Positions 7,729 to 16,997 of a stretch of DNA of 24,042 nt are shown in pieces. Made by a program: the position numbers and the translations under genes. Every line of letters begins with the position of its first letter. Within the stretch, counting starts at the first letter, position 1. Origin of the DNA: Nitriliruptorales bacterium (GTDB lineage: Bacteria > Actinomycetota > Nitriliruptoria > Euzebyales > Egibacteraceae); assembly GCA_007126835.1 (NCBI GenBank), contig SLAO01000097.1:1-24042 (forward strand), written 5' to 3'. The notes beneath the pieces were generated by a model that did no database searches, had not been told where the DNA came from, and saw nothing but the letters and a program-made list of their open reading frames with translations.

Positions 7729-9432
7729 ATGCGCGTGTCCACGATGCTCCTGCAGACGCTCCGCGAAGCCCCCGGTGACGCGGAGGCGATCAGCCACCGA
7801 CTCCTCGTCCGGGCCGGCTACCTGCGCCGGCTGTCCAGCGGCGTCTACTCCTACCTTCCGCTCGGCTTGCGCACGTTGCGACGGATCGAGAACGTGGTGC
7901 GCGACGAGCTCGACCGGATCGGGGCGCAGGAGCTGTTGCTCCCCGCGCTGCAGCCCCGCGAGGTGTGGATGGACTCCGGCCGGGACCAGTCCATGGACGA
8001 GGTGCTGATGCGCGTTCGCGCACGGGCCGGGGAGTTCGTGCTCGGCCCCACTCACGAAGAGGTGGTAACCGCGCTGGTCGACGGTGAGGTCTCCAGCTAC
8101 CGGGACCTGCCGCAGTCGGTGTACCAGATCCAGACGAAGTTCCGTGACGAGGCACGACCGCGCTTCGGGCTGCTTCGCACCCGCGAGTTCTTGATGAAGG
8201 ACGCCTACTCGTTCGACGCTTCCGCCGAGGACATGCGCGCCAGCTACAAGGCGTACTACGACGCCTACTGCCGCATCTTCGACCGCTGCGGGCTGCCCTA
8301 CACCCCCGTCGAGGCACTGGCCGGGGCGATCGGCGGGGACGTCAACCACGAGTTCATGGTCCCGAGTGCGATCGGGGAGGACCTGTTCGCCGCCTGTGAC
8401 ACCTGCGGGTACGCCGCCAACCTCGAGGCGGCCGAGGCAGGGCAGCGGGCCGACCCCGGCGACGAGGTGGCCGACGCCCCGGCGATGACCACGCACGAGA
8501 CCCCCGGCGCCGACACGATCGACGGGTTGGTGGCGTTCTTCGCCGACCGAGGGCTGACGCCCGAGCGCTGCTTGAAGTCCATGGCGGCCTGGGACGGCGA
8601 CGAGCCGGTGGTCCTGCTGGTGCCAGGAGATCGTGAGTTCCGGCTCGACGCAGGACCGGGCGCCGGCTTCCGCCCCTTCGACGAGGACGACTTTGCCGCT
8701 CATCCGGCGATCGTCAAGGGCTACCTCGGGCCGATGGGCCTGCAAGAGCACGGCGTGCGGGTGGTCGCCGATCCCAGCGTGCGCCAGCCTGTGGGCTGGG
8801 TCACCGGAGCCAACGAACAGGACCGTCACGTCGTCGACGCGGTGCTCGACCGCGACTTCACGGTCGACGAGTGGCAGCCGGTTGCGGTGGTCGCGTCCGG
8901 CGACCCGTGCTCGCGTTGTGACGGCACGCTGCGGGTGGAGCGCGCCGTCGAAGCCGGTCACACCTTCCAGCTCGGCACTGTGTACTCCGCGGGAGGCCCA
9001 GGTGCGACCTTCATCGACGAGGACGGGCACGAACAGATCATGTGGACGGGGTCCTACGGCATCGGCATCGGTCGGCTGATGGCCGTGGTGGCCGAGTCCT
9101 ACCACGACGACGATGGCCTGGCGTGGCCGGAGGAGCTCGCGCCCTTTGCGGTGCACTTGCTCGCGCTGGGCGCCGGCCGCAACCCGGAGGTGGCCACCAC
9201 CGCCGACGCGCTGTACCGCGACCTGACCAACGCGGGCGTGGAGGTCCTCTACGACGACCGGGACACGTCACCGGGCGTCAAGTTCGCCGACGCCGACTTG
9301 ATCGGCATTCCCACGCAACTGGTGGTCGGCGGCAAGGGCCTGGCGCGGGGAGTCGCCGAGCGCAAGCATCGTGCGACCGGTGAGCGTGACGAGCTCCCGC
9401 TCGACGGCGCGGCTGCCGCGCTCAGCCGGTAG
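7729..9432 (+). CDS. proS: Prolyl-tRNA synthetase ProS, bacterial type
   Basis: A 567-residue class II aminoacyl-tRNA synthetase that charges tRNA-Pro with proline. The frame is open from 7645, but the conserved N-terminus begins at the ATG at 7729 (MRVSTMLLQTLREAP), and the upstream 28 residues look like read-through of the intergenic region. GPTHEE lies at 106-111, motif 2 (RDEARPRFGLLR then EFLMKDAYSF) at 139-162, and motif 3 (GSYGIGIGRLM) near 440-450. The long segment between motifs 2 and 3 is the editing (INS) domain of bacterial-type ProRS. CxxC pairs occur at C223/C226 and in CSRC near 395. An anticodon-binding domain ends the protein. The length matches the bacterial type (about 565-580). 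It is a housekeeping gene flanked by trehalose/glycogen genes with no obvious functional link, divergent from treZ and convergent with glgB. Confidence 0.97.
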   Translation: MRVSTMLLQTLREAPGDAEAISHRLLVRAGYLRRLSSGVYSYLPLGLRTLRRIENVVRDELDRIGAQELLLPALQPREVWMDSGRDQSMDEVLMRVRARAGEFVLGPTHEEVVTALVDGEVSSYRDLPQSVYQIQTKFRDEARPRFGLLRTREFLMKDAYSFDASAEDMRASYKAYYDAYCRIFDRCGLPYTPVEALAGAIGGDVNHEFMVPSAIGEDLFAACDTCGYAANLEAAEAGQRADPGDEVADAPAMTTHETPGADTIDGLVAFFADRGLTPERCLKSMAAWDGDEPVVLLVPGDREFRLDAGPGAGFRPFDEDDFAAHPAIVKGYLGPMGLQEHGVRVVADPSVRQPVGWVTGANEQDRHVVDAVLDRDFTVDEWQPVAVVASGDPCSRCDGTLRVERAVEAGHTFQLGTVYSAGGPGATFIDEDGHEQIMWTGSYGIGIGRLMAVVAESYHDDDGLAWPEELAPFAVHLLALGAGRNPEVATTADALYRDLTNAGVEVLYDDRDTSPGVKFADADLIGIPTQLVVGGKGLARGVAERKHRATGERDELPLDGAAAALSR

Positions 9433-9497
9433 GCAGGATCGGTTCGCAGCCTCGACCCCGGTTCGTGGGTGTCCGCCCGCGGTTCCCGCCGGCGCCC

Positions 9498-9541
9498 GCT
9501 TGTCGCATCAGCACCCCGCGACGGGTTGCTTTGCGACAAGC
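9498..9541. terminator. Hairpin 1 of the proS/glgB tandem repeat, possible bidirectional terminator
   Basis: GCTTGTCGCA (9498-9507) pairs perfectly with TGCGACAAGC (9532-9541). Inside, AGCACCCCG (9510-9518) pairs with CGGGTTGCT (9522-9530) except for one C/T mismatch, leaving a CGA loop. The total is about 18 base pairs. It lies 65 bp after the proS stop and would be equally stable in both transcripts. No U-tract follows on either side, so intrinsic termination is not certain; it may instead protect 3' ends. Confidence 0.5.
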
Positions 9542-9560
9542 CAACCCCCCGCCGACGCCC

Positions 9561-9604
9561 GCTTGTCGCATTAGCACCCCGCAACGGGTTGCTTTGCGAC
9601 AAGC
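9561..9604. terminator. Hairpin 2 of the proS/glgB tandem repeat, possible bidirectional terminator
   Basis: This is the second copy of the same structure, with arms GCTTGTCGCA (9561-9570) and TGCGACAAGC (9595-9604), the same inner stem and a CAA loop. It ends 18 bp from the glgB stop codon. As in copy 1 there is no flanking U-tract. Confidence 0.5.
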
Positions 9605-9622
9605 CAACCGGTGCGCGCGAGG

Positions 9623-11803
9623 TCAGCTCTCCGGAACCAGCCAGATGGTGGCCAATGGCGGCACGACGACGTGAGCCGAGGCCGGTTGGCCATGCCACGG
9701 CCCCTCAGTTGCCTGGATCCGGCCGAGGTTGCCGACGTTGCTTCCTCCGTAGGCCTCGGCGTCGGTGTTCAAGACCTCGATCCACGAGCCGGCGCGCGGC
9801 ATGCCGACGTGATGCCGATCCCGCGGCACGGGCGCGAAGTTCGCCACGCACACCAGCGGTGTCCCGTCCCCGGCCGACCGCAGGAAGACCAGCGTGTTCT
9901 CGTCGGCGTTGTTCGCGTCGATCCAGCTGAACCCACCGGGGTCGTTGTCGCGCTCCCAAAGCGGGGCAAGGCCGCGGTACGTCGAGTTCAGGTCGCCGAC
10001 CAGTCGCTGCAGCCCGTTGTGGTCGGGCTCGTCGAGGAGGTACCAGTCGAGCTCGCGCTCCTCTGACCACTCGCGCCACTGGCCGAACTCCTGCCCCATG
10101 AACAGCAGCTGCTTGCCGGGGTGGGCCCACATGTAGCCGTACAGCGCGCGCAGGTTGGCGAACTTCTGCCAACGGTCACCCGGCATCTTGTCGATCAGGC
10201 TGCGCTTGCCGTGCACGACCTCGTCGTGGGACAGGGGCAAGACGTAGTTCTCGCTCCACGCGTACAGCAGGCCGAACGTCAGCTCGTGGTGATGGAAGCG
10301 GCGATAGACCGTGTCGCGCGCGAAGTAGCTGAGGGTGTCGTGCATCCATCCCATGTTCCACTTGAAGCCGAACCCGAGCCCCCCGAGATGCGCCGGGCGC
10401 GAGACGCCTGGCCAGGCGGTCGACTCCTCGGCGATCGTCATCACACCGGGGTTGCGCCCGTACACGGTGGCGTTCATCTGCTTGAGGAAGTCGATCGCGG
10501 CGAGGTTCTCGTTGCCGCCGTACTCGTTGGGGACCCACTCGCCTTCCTCGCGGGAGTAGTCCAGGTACAGCATCGACGCGACCGCGTCGACCCGAAGGCC
10601 GTCGACGTGGAGCTCCTCGACCCAGAACAGCGCCGAGGCCAGCAGGAAGTTGCGCACCTCGTTGCGGCCGAAGTTGAAGACCAGCGTGCCCCAGTCGGGG
10701 TGCTCGCCCTGCCGAGGATCGGCATGCTCGTACAGTGCCGTGCCGTCGAAGTGCGCGAGGGCGAACTCGTCCTTCGGGAAATGGGCTGGCACCCAGTCGA
10801 CGATCACCCCGATCCCGCGCTGGTGGAGGTGGTCCACGAGGTAGCGGAAGTCGTCGGGCTCACCGAACCGGGAGGTCGGCGCGAAGTGCCCGGTCACCTG
10901 GTAGCCCCACGACCCACCGAAGGGGTGCTCGGCGACGGGCATGAACTCCACGTGGGTGAAGCCAAGCGCCTCGACGTGGTCGCCGAGCTGGTGGGCGAGT
11001 TCGCGGTAGGACAGGTGGTTGCCGTCCGCGTGGCGCCACGAGCCGGGGTGGACCTCGTAGACCGACAGAGGCTCTTCCACATGGGTGCGGTTCGCACGGT
11101 CTGCGAACCACGCTTCGTCACCCCACTCGTAGGTGGACTCGTACACGACACTGGCGGTGTCCGGCGGCACCTCGGTGGCCTGGGCGTACGGATCCGCTCG
11201 CAGCATGAGCTGCCCGTCCGCGCCGACGATCTCGTACTTGTACCGCGTCCGGTTGCCCAGCTCGGGCACGAACAGCTCCCAGACGCCCGATGCACCCAGG
11301 CTGCGCATCGGGTGCAAACGCCCGTCCCACGAGTTGAACTCGCCGACCACGCGCACGCCCTCGGCGTTGGGCGCCCAGACGGCGAACGCGACACCGGGCT
11401 GGCCGTCCACCTCGGTGACGTTCGACCCGAGACGCCGCCACAGCTCCTCGTGCCGACCCTCCCCGGCGAGATGGAGGTCGATCTCACCCACGGTGGGCCA
11501 GAATGCGTAGGGGTCCCGCAGGTGGAAGACCTGTCCGCCGGGGTAGGCGACCTCGAGCCAGTACTCGGTCGGCCGCAGGCTCGCATCGAGGCGCGCCTCG
11601 AAGAAGCCCGCGGGGTGCGTGCGTTCGGCGTCGGTTCGGGCCCCCGCTGCGTCGACGACGGTGACGGCCTCAGCGTCTGGCCGCAGTGTCCGGACCACCG
11701 CCCCCGAGCCGGACGCGTGCAGTCCCAGCAGCGCATGGGGGTCGCGGTGTCCTCCGGCCAGCAGCTGGGTCACCTCGGCGGGATCAGCACGCCAGTCCTT
11801 CAT
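9623..11803 (-). CDS. glgB: 1,4-alpha-glucan branching enzyme GlgB
   Basis: This 726-residue GH13 enzyme introduces alpha-1,6 branches into glycogen-type glucan, here the polymer extended by GlgE. Two N-terminal beta domains precede the barrel: an N1-like domain (about 10-110) and a CBM48 domain (VAFAVWAPNA near 138-147, FNSWDG at 156-161). Catalytic residues are D406 in DGLRVDAVASMLYLDY, E459 in MTIAEES and D527 in PLSHDEVVHGK, almost the same numbering as E. coli GlgB (405/458/526). The length is normal. The ATG at 11803 is preceded by a GAGAGGG ribosome binding site. It is the last gene of the glgE-treS-mak-glgB series, 31 bp after mak, and converges on proS across the tandem hairpin repeat. 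Confidence 0.97.
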   Translation of the reverse strand: MKDWRADPAEVTQLLAGGHRDPHALLGLHASGSGAVVRTLRPDAEAVTVVDAAGARTDAERTHPAGFFEARLDASLRPTEYWLEVAYPGGQVFHLRDPYAFWPTVGEIDLHLAGEGRHEELWRRLGSNVTEVDGQPGVAFAVWAPNAEGVRVVGEFNSWDGRLHPMRSLGASGVWELFVPELGNRTRYKYEIVGADGQLMLRADPYAQATEVPPDTASVVYESTYEWGDEAWFADRANRTHVEEPLSVYEVHPGSWRHADGNHLSYRELAHQLGDHVEALGFTHVEFMPVAEHPFGGSWGYQVTGHFAPTSRFGEPDDFRYLVDHLHQRGIGVIVDWVPAHFPKDEFALAHFDGTALYEHADPRQGEHPDWGTLVFNFGRNEVRNFLLASALFWVEELHVDGLRVDAVASMLYLDYSREEGEWVPNEYGGNENLAAIDFLKQMNATVYGRNPGVMTIAEESTAWPGVSRPAHLGGLGFGFKWNMGWMHDTLSYFARDTVYRRFHHHELTFGLLYAWSENYVLPLSHDEVVHGKRSLIDKMPGDRWQKFANLRALYGYMWAHPGKQLLFMGQEFGQWREWSEERELDWYLLDEPDHNGLQRLVGDLNSTYRGLAPLWERDNDPGGFSWIDANNADENTLVFLRSAGDGTPLVCVANFAPVPRDRHHVGMPRAGSWIEVLNTDAEAYGGSNVGNLGRIQATEGPWHGQPASAHVVVPPLATIWLVPES

Positions 11804-11834
11804 TGTGGCACCCTCTCGGTACGTCGGTTCCAGG

Positions 11835-13273
11835 TCATTGTCGGGACGCTTTGCGCGCGTCGAGCGTGCGGAGGATTCCCCCTACGGGAATCGACACCCA
11901 CGCCGGCCGGTTCGCCAGCTCGTATCCCAGCTCGTAGACGGCCTTGTCCAGTTCGAATGCGGCAAGCAGCGCTTCCGAGGCTCGAGCGCCAGGCAGCAGG
12001 CCACCGGCGTGTCGGATGTACCCCGCTAAGAAGCGCCGCCGCGCCGTGTCCCGCCACTGGTCCACCACAGGGTCTCCCGGCGAGGTGGTCCCACCCCCGG
12101 GGTCAGCGCCGAGAGCAGGCTCGGAGCCCGCGCCGGCGCCGGTCGCGGCGGCAGCGGCGTAGTCGAAGGAGCGCAGCATCCCCGCGACGTCGCGCAGCGG
12201 TGAGGACGGCGCCCCCCGCTCCTCCAGCGGACGAGCGGGTTCACCTTCGAAGTCGAGCAGCTTCCACGTCCCATCGGTCTCGCGCAGGACCTGTCCGAGG
12301 TGCAGGTCGCCGTGGATGCGCGTCACCCGGCCGGCGTCGGCCAGGCCTCCCAGCTCGTGGAATGCCGCCCGCAGCTCGTCTGCGACTCCCCGCACGTCCG
12401 CGGTCAGCTCCGGCGCTCGCTGGCCGGCCAGGGCCAGCACTCCATCGAGCTGGTCGAGCATCGCCTGCGACCAGGCCGCGGCATCCTCGCGGGTCGCGTC
12501 CCTCCAGCCCATGGCGTCGGACAGGGTGTTGTGGAGACCGGCCACCGCCTCCCCGAGCGGGTCGAAGCTGGCTAGGAGCTCATCCTCGCTGACCTCCTCG
12601 CCGGCCGCCAGCCGGCGGGTCTCGGCGGTGGCCAGGTCCCAGCCCTCGTGGGCTCCGGCGAGAAAATCGGCGAGCACGGACAGGGCGGTCTCGGAGCCGT
12701 CGGACTGGCGCAGCACCCACGACCCGTGCTGGGCGGGGACATGCGCGAACCCCGCTGCCGTCAGCGCGGCGGTGACCTCCACGTCGGGGTGGGGTCCGGC
12801 CTCCAACCTGCGCAGCACCTTGAGGATCCAGGCATCGCCGAGCACGACCGAGGAGTTGGTCTGCTCGACCCCGAGCCGGCGCACGCCTGCGTCGTCGGGT
12901 GGGCGCTCGCCGGTGACGGGACGGCCGGCCAGCACACCGCCCTGCGCCGTGCTCACCGTCGACTCCTCCGTGGCCAACCGCGCCAGAGCGCGCACTGCGT
13001 CCGCGTCGTCGAGGGCGTCGGCCCACCGGTGCTGCCCGGCCGCCAGCTCGCCGTCTGGGGAAGCCACGAGCGGCACGAGGTAGCGGTCGTGCCCACCGTC
13101 GGCGTACGCCACCCCCACTACGGCGACGAGCACCTGCCCATCGCCGGGCAGGTCGATGGTGGCGTGGTCGAGAATCTCGACGCCAGCAGTGTCGCGCGCC
13201 TTGCCCTGGAACCACCGTCGCGACGGCAGCCACGGCGCCATGGCCGCTGCCAGCGTGTGCATGTCGGGGGCCG

Positions 13274-13277
<4 letters not shown>
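11835..13277 (-). CDS. mak: Maltokinase Mak (Pep2-type)
   Basis: A 480-residue aminoglycoside-phosphotransferase-like kinase that uses ATP to make maltose-1-phosphate, the donor for GlgE. The N-terminus has PSRRWFQGKAR (18-28), as in maltokinases. The N-lobe has NSSVVLGDAWILKV with K153. The catalytic loop IHGDLHLGQV (321-330) carries D324, and the metal-binding D342 lies in LLDFEGEP (340-347). FELDKAVYELGYE lies near the C-terminus. The ATG at 13277 overlaps the treS TGA as ATGA, which fixes the start and implies translational coupling; the frame is open 150 codons further upstream only because of the overlapping treS sequence. An Ala/Gly/Pro-rich stretch at about 374-404 looks like an extra flexible loop and makes the protein longer than the roughly 440-460 residues usual for the family. 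Confidence 0.95.
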
Positions 13278-14920
<1,643 letters not shown>

Positions 14921-14925
14921 CTGCG

Positions 14926-14931
14926 CTCCTC
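14926..14931 (-). promoter_or_regulatory. Ribosome binding site deciding the TTG start of treS
   Basis: GAGGAG on the minus strand, 5 nt before the TTG at 14920. Its strength and spacing support this non-ATG start. Confidence 0.75.
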
Positions 14932-14953
14932 GGCGGTGCGTCGGCTGGGTCCG

Positions 14954-16918
14954 CTATAGCGCCCGCAGGCGCAGGATGTGGACGGGTTCGACTGCGGGAT
15001 CCAATCGCACGTAGTTGTGCGGCCCACGCCAGATGTACGTCGTGCCGGCCAGCAGATCGTGGGCCTCGTACGGACCCGCGTGCTCGAGGCCGAGTTGCCA
15101 CAGGTCCAGCGCGGTGGTCGCCTCGTGCGGGTGGTGGGGATCCAGGTTGACGAGCACCAGGATGGGATCAGTGCGATGGGGCGCCACCTTCGAGTAGCAG
15201 ATGACCGCCGGGTTGTCGATGTCGTGGAACCAGATGTTGGACAGCTGATGCAGGGCGCGGTGCTCGCGTCGGATCTGGTTGATCCGCCTGATGTAGGGCG
15301 CCAACGAGTCGGGGTCGTCCCAGTCGCGCGGCTTGTACCGGTACTTCTCCGATTCGAAGTACTCCTCGCTTCCCGGCTCCAGGGGCTGGCGCTCGAGCAG
15401 TTCGTATCCGGAGTAGATGCCATACGACGGTGACATCGTCGCCGCGAGGACCAGGCGCAGCTTGAACGCCGGCCGTCCTCCCGTCTGAAGGAACTCCGTC
15501 AGGATGTCCGGGGTGTTCGGCCAGAAGTTCGGCCGGTAGTACTTGGCCGCGTCGCCGTGGGCGAGCTCGGTCAGGTAGCTCTCCAGCTCCGGTCTGGTGT
15601 TGCGCCATGCGAAGTAGGTGTAGCTCTGGTTGAACCCCAGCTTGGCCAGCGTCTGCATCATCTTGGGACGGGTGAAGGCCTCGGCCAGGAAGATCAGATC
15701 CGGGTGCTCGGTGCGCAGCTCCCCGATGACCCACTCCCAGAACGGCAGTGCCTTGGTGTGCGGGTTGTCCACCCGGAAGATGCGGACGCCGCGCGCGATC
15801 CAGAACTCCAAGACACGCTTGAGCTCGTTCCACAGGCCCTCGCGGTCAACGGTGTCGAAGTCCAGCGGGTAGATGTCCTGGTACTTCTTCGGCGGGTTCT
15901 CGGCGTAGGCGATCGACCCGTCCGAGCGGTGCCGGAACCACTCAGGATGCTCGCTCACCCAGGGATGATCCGGAGAGCACTGGATGGCGTAATCGAGCGC
16001 GACCTCCATGCCCAGCCGGCGCGCCTCGGCGACGAACGCCTCGAAGTCCGCCACCGTGCCGAGATCAGGATGCACCGACATGTGCCCGCCGTCGGCCGAT
16101 CCGATCGCCCAGGGCACGCCGGGATCGCCGGGTTGCGGGTCGAGGTCGTGCGGCCCGCCCGTGCCTTTGCGGTTGGTCTGGCCGATGGGGTGGATCGGTG
16201 GCAGGTACACCACGTCGAAGCCCATGTCGGCGATGGCCGGCAGCCGCTGGCTGGCCGTGGCGAAGGTGCCTGACCGCGGGGACTGGTCGTCACCCGGACC
16301 TGGCAGCCGAGCCCCTTCGGACCGGGGGAACATCTCGTACCAGGCCGAGAACCGCGCCCGCTCCCGGTCCACCCACACGGGGTAGGTCTCGCTGCGCGTC
16401 TCGTCGAGGCGTTCGGGGTAGCGGTCCAGCAACGCCACGAGACCTTGGTCCCCGGCGGCGGCAACCTTCTCGCCCAAGGTCGCGTCCCCGCGCAAGACGG
16501 CTGCCACCTCGTCGAGGGCGGCTCGCCCCCCCGCCGCTGCCTCTCGGCGGTCCAGCAGCCGCGCGCCGTCCTCCAGTTCGATGGCGAGGTCGGTCTGGCC
16601 TGCGGCGTACTTCTTCTGCAGGCCGTCGAGCCAGGTGGCGTAGTGGTCGGTCCACGCGACGATCGCGAAACGCCACGGGCCCATCCGATCGACCGGCATG
16701 ACCCCGTACCAGCGGTCGTTGACGTCGTGGCGCAGCGGGGCTTCGCGCCATCGACGGTCGTCCGGTCCGCGGTACTGCACCGCCGCGGCAAGCTTGTCGT
16801 GGCCCTCACGCAGTATGTCGGCGGCGACCACCAACTCGTCACCCACGACCCCCTTCGCAGGGTAGCGACCGCAGTCGACCGTCGGCTCGATCGTGGAGAT
16901 CTCCACCCGTCCCTTCAT
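14954..16918 (-). CDS. glgE: Maltose-1-phosphate maltosyltransferase GlgE
   Basis: A 654-residue GH13_3 enzyme that transfers maltosyl units from alpha-maltose-1-phosphate to the non-reducing end of an alpha-1,4-glucan. It shows GFDVVYLPPIHPIG (233-246), ALDYAIQCSPDHPW (307-320), NPPKKYQDIYPLDF (341-354), the nucleophile D384 in IFRVDNPHTK, the acid/base E413 in FLAEAFTRP and D470 in NFWPNTPDIL. These sit at a constant offset of 10 from the Streptomyces coelicolor GlgE residues I remember (394/423/480). The frame is open 56 codons further upstream, but the ATG at 16918 (MKGRVEISTIEP) matches the family N-terminus and the extension would run into the preceding gene. The ribosome binding site is weak (GGGTGGG). 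It is the first glucan enzyme of the unit, 79 bp after the XRE-type gene. Confidence 0.97.
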   Translation of the reverse strand: MKGRVEISTIEPTVDCGRYPAKGVVGDELVVAADILREGHDKLAAAVQYRGPDDRRWREAPLRHDVNDRWYGVMPVDRMGPWRFAIVAWTDHYATWLDGLQKKYAAGQTDLAIELEDGARLLDRREAAAGGRAALDEVAAVLRGDATLGEKVAAAGDQGLVALLDRYPERLDETRSETYPVWVDRERARFSAWYEMFPRSEGARLPGPGDDQSPRSGTFATASQRLPAIADMGFDVVYLPPIHPIGQTNRKGTGGPHDLDPQPGDPGVPWAIGSADGGHMSVHPDLGTVADFEAFVAEARRLGMEVALDYAIQCSPDHPWVSEHPEWFRHRSDGSIAYAENPPKKYQDIYPLDFDTVDREGLWNELKRVLEFWIARGVRIFRVDNPHTKALPFWEWVIGELRTEHPDLIFLAEAFTRPKMMQTLAKLGFNQSYTYFAWRNTRPELESYLTELAHGDAAKYYRPNFWPNTPDILTEFLQTGGRPAFKLRLVLAATMSPSYGIYSGYELLERQPLEPGSEEYFESEKYRYKPRDWDDPDSLAPYIRRINQIRREHRALHQLSNIWFHDIDNPAVICYSKVAPHRTDPILVLVNLDPHHPHEATTALDLWQLGLEHAGPYEAHDLLAGTTYIWRGPHNYVRLDPAVEPVHILRLRAL

Positions 16919-16970
16919 GCACCCACCCGTCGTCGGCTCCTGTGTGCCTTCCCGTGGCGAGCGCAGGATA

Positions 16971-16985
16971 CGCACGAGCCGTGCG
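16971..16985 (-). terminator. Short hairpin between the XRE-type gene and glgE
   Basis: On the minus strand CGCACG-GCT-CGTGCG forms a perfect 6-bp stem with a 3-nt loop, starting 12 nt after the stop of the XRE-type gene and 52 nt before the glgE start. There is no U-tract. It may act as a weak terminator, an attenuator, or an mRNA-processing structure that lets glgE be expressed differently from the upstream gene. Confidence 0.3.
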
Positions 16986-16997
16986 AAACAGGTTGGG

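Larger units (their letters stand above)
9485..9609. repeat. Two tandem copies of a 63-bp repeat, each containing a long inverted repeat
   Basis: The segment starting at 9485 is repeated from 9548 with a period of exactly 63 bp. I count three differences over about 62 compared positions (9492/9555 G to A, 9509/9572 C to T, 9520/9583 G to A). Two of these fall in the hairpin's loops and unpaired positions and none breaks a pair. The repeat fills most of the 190-bp gap between convergent proS and glgB. Each unit contains one hairpin, listed separately. The rest of the gap (9433-9484 and 9610-9622) shows nothing notable. Confidence 0.9.

Noticed and set aside
6967..9156. 729-codon open frame on - opposite proS
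   Set aside because: It runs antisense through proS and out of frame into treZ; no domain is recognisable.
9485..9609. CRISPR array
   Set aside because: Only two directly adjacent 63-bp units with no unique spacers and no cas genes nearby.
9422..9698. Small proteins encoded across the tandem repeat
   Set aside because: Several short frames on both strands arise because the repeat period is a multiple of three; none has a ribosome binding site or recognisable sequence, and they overlap gene ends.
10121..12592. 823-codon open frame on + opposite glgB and mak
   Set aside because: It spans two real genes with catalytic motifs on the other strand and crosses their boundary; its composition is that of an antisense shadow.
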